DNA of 9,374 bases from positions 1 through 9,374 of the forward strand of contig JALSPY010000195.1 in the NCBI GenBank assembly GCA_026985705.1, in the 5' to 3' direction. Each line of letters begins with the position of its first letter. Positions within the stretch are counted from its first letter, which is position 1. The position numbers and the translations under genes are program-made. Of the stretch, positions 6,005-9,374 are shown one piece after another. Under the pieces are notes generated by a model. The model was given only the letters and a program-made list of their open reading frames with translations, was not told where the DNA came from and did no database searches. The stretch is from Hydrogenothermaceae bacterium. GTDB lineage: Bacteria > Aquificota > Aquificia > Aquificales > Hydrogenothermaceae.

Positions 6005-7324
6005 ATGTATAAAGTAGCTGTGATAGGTGGTGGTCTGGCAGGTTCAGAAGCTAGCTATAGACTAGCAAATGAGGGTATAAAAGTTGATTTGTATGAAATG
6101 AGACCTAAAAAATTAACTCCAGCCCATAGAACTGGTAAGTTTTCTGAGCTTGTATGTAGCAACTCTCTAGGTGGAAGGGAGATAACCACAGGAGCAGGTC
6201 TATTAAAGGAGGAAATGAGACTTTTAAACTCTTTAATACTTAAGATAGCTGAAAAACACTCTGTTCCTGCAGGTGGAGCTTTAGCAGTAGATAGAGAAAA
6301 ATTTTCTGAAGATATAACAAAGATTTTAGAAGAACATGAAAATATAAATGTTATAAGGGAAGAAATTATAGAAATTCCTAAAGATTATGACTTTGTTTTA
6401 ATTGCAACTGGACCTTTAACTTCAGAAAAACTTTCTAAAGAAATACAAAAACTAACAGGAGAAGAATATCTATACTTTTATGATGCTATAGCTCCAACAG
6501 TAGATGCGGAAACTGTAGATTATACGAGAGGATTTTGGGGAGATAGATATAACAAAGGAGAAGGAGATTACTTTAACTGTGTTTTAACTGAGGAGGAGTA
6601 TGAAAGGTTTTACCAAGAGTTATTAAAAGGGGAACAGGTGCCTTTAAAAGATTTTGAAAGGGCAGTATTTTTCGAAGGTTGTCTTCCAATAGAGGAGATA
6701 GCTAGGAGAGGGAAACAGACACTTCTGTTTGGACCAATGAAACCTGTTGGGCTTATTGACCCAAGGACAGGTAAACAGCCTTACGCAGTAGTTCAGTTAA
6801 GAAAAGAAAATAAGGAAGGAACACTTTTATCTTTAGTTGGATTTCAAACTAAGTTAAAATATCCAGAGCAGAAGAGAATTTTTAAACTTATACCTGCTCT
6901 CAAAGATGCAACATTCGTTCGTTTAGGCTCAATACATAGAAACACATTTATACAATCCCATAAGGTTTTAAAACCTACTTTACAGATGAAAGATTTTCCA
7001 AATATACTTTTTGCAGGACAGATTACAGGTGTAGAGGGATATGTAGCTTCTGCTTCAACGGGAATTTTGGCAGGGATAAATATATCAAGGATGATAAAAG
7101 GTGAAGAACCTTTAATTTTTCCTAAAACAACAATGCTTGGGGCATTAGTAAATTACATCACTGAACCTAAAAAGGAGCTTCAACCTATGAACCCTAACTT
7201 TGCATTGCTTCCAGATGTAAAAATCAATGGCAAAAAGATTAAAGATAAGAGAAAAAGAAAAGAGTTAAAGGCAAAAAGAGCATTGGAAGATATGAAAGAG
7301 TTTGTGTATAAACATAATCTTTAA
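6005..7324 (+). CDS. trmFO: Methylenetetrahydrofolate--tRNA-(uracil-5-)-methyltransferase TrmFO
   Basis: Encodes 439 residues, the usual length. It makes 5-methyluridine at position 54 in the T-loop of tRNA, using methylenetetrahydrofolate as carbon donor and FADH2/NAD(P)H as reductant. The N-terminus has the FAD-binding GGGLAGSEAS (8-17). The TrmFO hallmark SELVCSNSLGG (48-57) contains Cys51, and FFEGCLPIEE (222-231) contains Cys225; these correspond to the two functionally important cysteines of the family. VGFQTKLKYPEQ (278-289), GSIHRNTFI (308-316) and the second FAD segment FAGQITGVEGYVASASTG (336-353) are also typical. The C-terminus is strongly basic (KKIKDKRKRKELKAKR), fitting tRNA contact. 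AGAGG lies seven bases before the ATG. It is the only plus-strand gene here, apparently monocistronic, and its TAA overlaps the stop of the convergent lipoprotein gene. Confidence 0.97.
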   Translation: MYKVAVIGGGLAGSEASYRLANEGIKVDLYEMRPKKLTPAHRTGKFSELVCSNSLGGREITTGAGLLKEEMRLLNSLILKIAEKHSVPAGGALAVDREKFSEDITKILEEHENINVIREEIIEIPKDYDFVLIATGPLTSEKLSKEIQKLTGEEYLYFYDAIAPTVDAETVDYTRGFWGDRYNKGEGDYFNCVLTEEEYERFYQELLKGEQVPLKDFERAVFFEGCLPIEEIARRGKQTLLFGPMKPVGLIDPRTGKQPYAVVQLRKENKEGTLLSLVGFQTKLKYPEQKRIFKLIPALKDATFVRLGSIHRNTFIQSHKVLKPTLQMKDFPNILFAGQITGVEGYVASASTGILAGINISRMIKGEEPLIFPKTTMLGALVNYITEPKKELQPMNPNFALLPDVKINGKKIKDKRKRKELKAKRALEDMKEFVYKHNL

Positions 7325-7866
7325 AATCCCAGAACTAGTTTTATCTTTCCATCTTCTACTTTTACATCCTTTACTAAGTATTTTTCATAACCTTTGTCTA
7401 ATTTATATATTGGCACTTCTTTGAAAAATGTATTAATGAGTTTATTCAAACCAGTATTTATAATCGGTGGTGGTGTAAAGTCCCTATTAAAGAATATCAG
7501 TTTTCTAATTTCTGGATTTTGTAGATAAAATGTTTTATTATTCCTATCAAATAATATATTACCAGCTATATTAACTGTGCCATTTATATCTATTAAACTA
7601 TGAAAGAGTAAATCTGTTTTTATATCTAGTTTATTATTTTTATCTATAGACAGAACATCTGGATTTTTAAGAATAAGTTTTCCTACAGTTAAATCTTTCT
7701 CTATAGGGAACTTGTCCTTTAAAAAATCACTAAAATTCTTAGGTGTAAGCTCAATAACTAAGTCAGGTAGTAAATTATCCTTTGAACTCTGAACCTTTAC
7801 ACAACTAAAAAGATAAACAGTTAGTAAAAGTGATAAAGATAAAGCCACATTCTTTAAATTTCTCAT
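7321..7866 (-). CDS. Putative lipoprotein, DUF1439/YceB-like
   Basis: Encodes 181 residues. Residues 1-21 form a signal peptide with a lipobox-like LFSC, making Cys22 the likely lipidated residue. The mature protein alternates short beta-strands (LTVGKLILKNPDVLSI, DLLFHSLIDINGTVNIAGNILF), then has a FYLQNPEIRKLIF segment and a C-terminal ELNKL-like helix, PIYKL, and VKDVKVEDGKIKLVLGF. This order resembles the DUF1439 family (E. coli YceB), which is thought to have a lipid-binding, TULIP-like fold; the match is from memory of family shape. The function is unknown and probably envelope-related. It overlaps the upstream nrnA-type gene as ATGA (start 7866, stop 7863), so the two are translationally coupled; GGAGG lies ten bases before the ATG. 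Its TAA interlocks with that of trmFO. Confidence 0.62.
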   Translation of the reverse strand: MRNLKNVALSLSLLLTVYLFSCVKVQSSKDNLLPDLVIELTPKNFSDFLKDKFPIEKDLTVGKLILKNPDVLSIDKNNKLDIKTDLLFHSLIDINGTVNIAGNILFDRNNKTFYLQNPEIRKLIFFNRDFTPPPIINTGLNKLINTFFKEVPIYKLDKGYEKYLVKDVKVEDGKIKLVLGF

Positions 7867-8828
7867 TTATTTTCTTCCTCCTTTAATTTTTTATTTATTA
7901 CCTTTAGTATTCTTTCCCTTACCTCATCCTCCTCTCCATGAAGTCTGCAACCTGAAGCATTTTTATGACCACCACCTCCAAGCTCTTTTGCTATTTCTTG
8001 CACATTGTATTTCCCTTTACTTCTTAAAGAAACTCTCCAAGTATCGGGTTTGTTAGGTTTCTGTATCATTATAAAAGCTATATCAACTCCATCTATACCT
8101 CTAGCAAAATTAACAAAACCTTCTGTGTCTTCTTCCTTTGCTCCTGTATCATCAAAAAATTTTTTTCTTACTGTCAAGGATGCAACCTTTCCATTTTCAT
8201 AGAACTGTAATGTTGATAAAACTTTGTTTAACAGTTTTATAGCCTCTGGTTTATTTCTTTCAAAAACTTTATGTGAAATATATACCGGGTCTGCTCCCTT
8301 TTCCACTAAAAATTTAGCTATATCAAAAATTTCTGGAGTTATATTACTATGTCTAAAAGAACCTGTATCAGTTAGTAATCCAACATACAAACTTTCAGCA
8401 ATATCTTTATCAATTAGTTTTTCATCCCAACTTTTTAAAAGTCTAGCAACTAATGTTGTGGTTGAGGGAGCTGTTATATCCACATAATCCCAATCACCAT
8501 AATTTTCTCCTTCTCTATGATGGTCTATTCTCATAAATTCTTTAGCTTTAACTTCTGTTCCTGCTCTAAAAACTCCCGCAGCATCTACAACTATTCCTAA
8601 ATCGTAAACTTTATCAACTGGAAGTTTTTTTATCTTATCAACATTGGAAAGAAAATCGTAAATATGAGGTAGTTCATCTTTCATAGCCATATCAACATCT
8701 TTGCCTTTCTTTTTTAGAAACTTGTAAAGAGCTAGCATACTTCCTATTCCGTCGCCATCTGGGTTTTCATGGGTAAAGATTAAAATTGAACCATTAAAGT
8801 TATCAAGTTTCTCTATAGTTTTTTCCAT
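7863..8828 (-). CDS. nrnA: DHH/DHHA1 phosphoesterase, NrnA-type oligoribonuclease / pAp phosphatase
   Basis: Encodes 321 residues, the normal size for NrnA. The N-terminal DHH domain shows the Mn-binding motifs in order: TH (19-20) with NPDGDG (22-27; Asp24, Asp26), VVDAAG (80-85; Asp82), the signature DHH (102-104), and TDTGSFRHSN (153-162; Asp154). The C-terminal DHHA1 domain carries SLRSKG (267-272) and the substrate-binding loop GGGGHKNASG (284-293). All expected metal ligands are present. NrnA enzymes degrade 2-5-nt RNA to mononucleotides in the cytosol and, in many species, dephosphorylate 3'-phosphoadenosine 5'-phosphate; which activity dominates cannot be read from sequence. The ribosome site AAGGA (8836-8840) precedes the ATG. 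The gene lies 54 bp after the 5'-3' exonuclease gene on the same strand and overlaps the following lipoprotein gene by 4 bp. Confidence 0.92.
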   Translation of the reverse strand: MEKTIEKLDNFNGSILIFTHENPDGDGIGSMLALYKFLKKKGKDVDMAMKDELPHIYDFLSNVDKIKKLPVDKVYDLGIVVDAAGVFRAGTEVKAKEFMRIDHHREGENYGDWDYVDITAPSTTTLVARLLKSWDEKLIDKDIAESLYVGLLTDTGSFRHSNITPEIFDIAKFLVEKGADPVYISHKVFERNKPEAIKLLNKVLSTLQFYENGKVASLTVRKKFFDDTGAKEEDTEGFVNFARGIDGVDIAFIMIQKPNKPDTWRVSLRSKGKYNVQEIAKELGGGGHKNASGCRLHGEEDEVRERILKVINKKLKEEENK

Positions 8829-8882
8829 AATCTTATCCTTTTAACAGTTATTAATATTTAATCTAAAATAGACTAAAAAATT

Positions 8883-9374
8883 TTAAAACAATGATTTTTG
8901 TAATGATCTATCTTCAATATTTAATTTCATTTCCTTTAACTTTTTTAAAAAAGATTTAAATCCTAACTCCTCAAAAACTTTTTTTAAACCTTCCCAGTTT
9001 GTATTCTTTATCTCCAACTCTTCTATAGGAATATTTAAATCTATGTCATCTTTAAGTTTGACTAAAAATTTTGCTTCTTTAAGGGCATCTATACTTTTCT
9101 CAAAAGCTTCTTTAATTTTAGGTTTAAGACTATCCAGATTTTTAATTATTTCATCTAAACTACCATACTGATTTAAAAGTGATACTGCTGTTTTTTTACC
9201 TACCCCTTTAACACCTTTAATATTATCAACACTATCTCCAACAATAGCTTGATAATCAACAAACTGATTTGGGAAAATTCCGTATTTTTCCTTCACCTTT
9301 TCAACATCATAAATAATATTTTGGATTGGGTTTAAAAGTTTAACATTTTTATCAACAAGTTGTATCATATCCTT
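8883..9374 (-). CDS. Stand-alone 5'-3' exonuclease (Pol I N-terminal domain family), C-terminal part
   Basis: The reading frame continues through the right edge, so the ATG at 9368 is internal; 163 residues are visible. KDMIQLV at the edge matches the D-K-D-x-x-Q-L segment of Pol I-type 5' nucleases such as the Taq Pol exonuclease domain. YGIFPNQFVDYQAIVGDSVDNI (metal-binding Asp47 and Asp50, counted from the edge) and GVKGVGKKTA (54-63) form the helix-3-turn-helix DNA-binding region, followed by YGSLDEIIKNLD. The protein stops soon after this domain with no 3'-5' exonuclease or polymerase domain, so it is a separate enzyme of roughly 300 residues in full, as reported for Aquificales. It would remove RNA primers and flaps during lagging-strand synthesis and repair. 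The last five residues, QKSLF, resemble the bacterial sliding-clamp motif. It leads the minus-strand run with nrnA and the lipoprotein gene. Confidence 0.9.
   Translation of the reverse strand, partial: KDMIQLVDKNVKLLNPIQNIIYDVEKVKEKYGIFPNQFVDYQAIVGDSVDNIKGVKGVGKKTAVSLLNQYGSLDEIIKNLDSLKPKIKEAFEKSIDALKEAKFLVKLKDDIDLNIPIEELEIKNTNWEGLKKVFEELGFKSFLKKLKEMKLNIEDRSLQKSLF

Noticed and set aside
8005..8487. Plus-strand open frames opposite nrnA (65 and 87 codons)
   Set aside because: They are antisense to a fully motif-supported DHH phosphoesterase; Ser/Leu-rich shadow translations.
9366..9368. ATG at 9368 as the exonuclease start
   Set aside because: The frame stays open upstream to the window edge, and the KD codons before it complete the conserved DKD-type motif, so this Met is internal.

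Overview
The window is strongly AT-rich, and its proteins are rich in Lys, Ile, Glu and Asn. It comes from a compact, Gram-negative-type bacterial chromosome: there is an outer-membrane porin, a lipoprotein, signal peptides and a sigma-54 activator. Three traits together suggest a thermophilic Aquificota lineage, possibly Hydrogenothermaceae such as Sulfurihydrogenibium: a folate-dependent TrmFO, an apparently stand-alone Pol I-type 5'-3' exonuclease, and an OprB-type porin. This assignment is an inference from protein character and was not checked by a search. I see no tRNA, rRNA, CRISPR array, insertion sequence or phage gene. No gene-free gap exceeds 300 bases; the longest is about 170 bases, at 1532-1701.

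Left block (1-5902, all minus strand; transcription runs toward position 1): a Cys-rich exported HExxH protein (4988-5902), an OprB-like porin with a His cluster near its mature N-terminus (3911-4897), the ferrous-iron transporter FeoB (1702-3870), a membrane-anchored TPR protein (527-1531), and the N-terminal half of a PAS plus AAA+ sigma-54-dependent activator that runs off the left edge (1-540). The last two overlap by 14 bp and are probably translationally coupled. Two near-identical 19-bp sites (16/19 identical) lie just upstream of the porin and of feoB. The porin copy contains a perfect 7-1-7 palindrome of the kind bound by Fur-family regulators. My model is that porin and FeoB form a co-regulated two-membrane route for Fe(II) or another divalent metal. 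This is the most interesting observation here.

Right block: trmFO (6005-7324) is the only plus-strand gene. It diverges from the HExxH gene across a roughly 100-bp promoter region, and its stop codon interlocks with that of a convergent lipoprotein gene (7321-7866, DUF1439/YceB-like). That gene is the last of a minus-strand run: 5'-3' exonuclease (8883 to beyond 9374), DHH/DHHA1 phosphoesterase of the NrnA type (7863-8828), then the lipoprotein, with the last two overlapping as ATGA. The exonuclease and NrnA could act in sequence on RNA primers and short oligonucleotides. The exonuclease ends in QKSLF, which resembles a sliding-clamp-binding motif.

Most of the window is conventional. The candidates for something undescribed are the duplicated operator with its porin/FeoB pairing, the unrecognised HExxH protein, and the clamp-like tail on the exonuclease.
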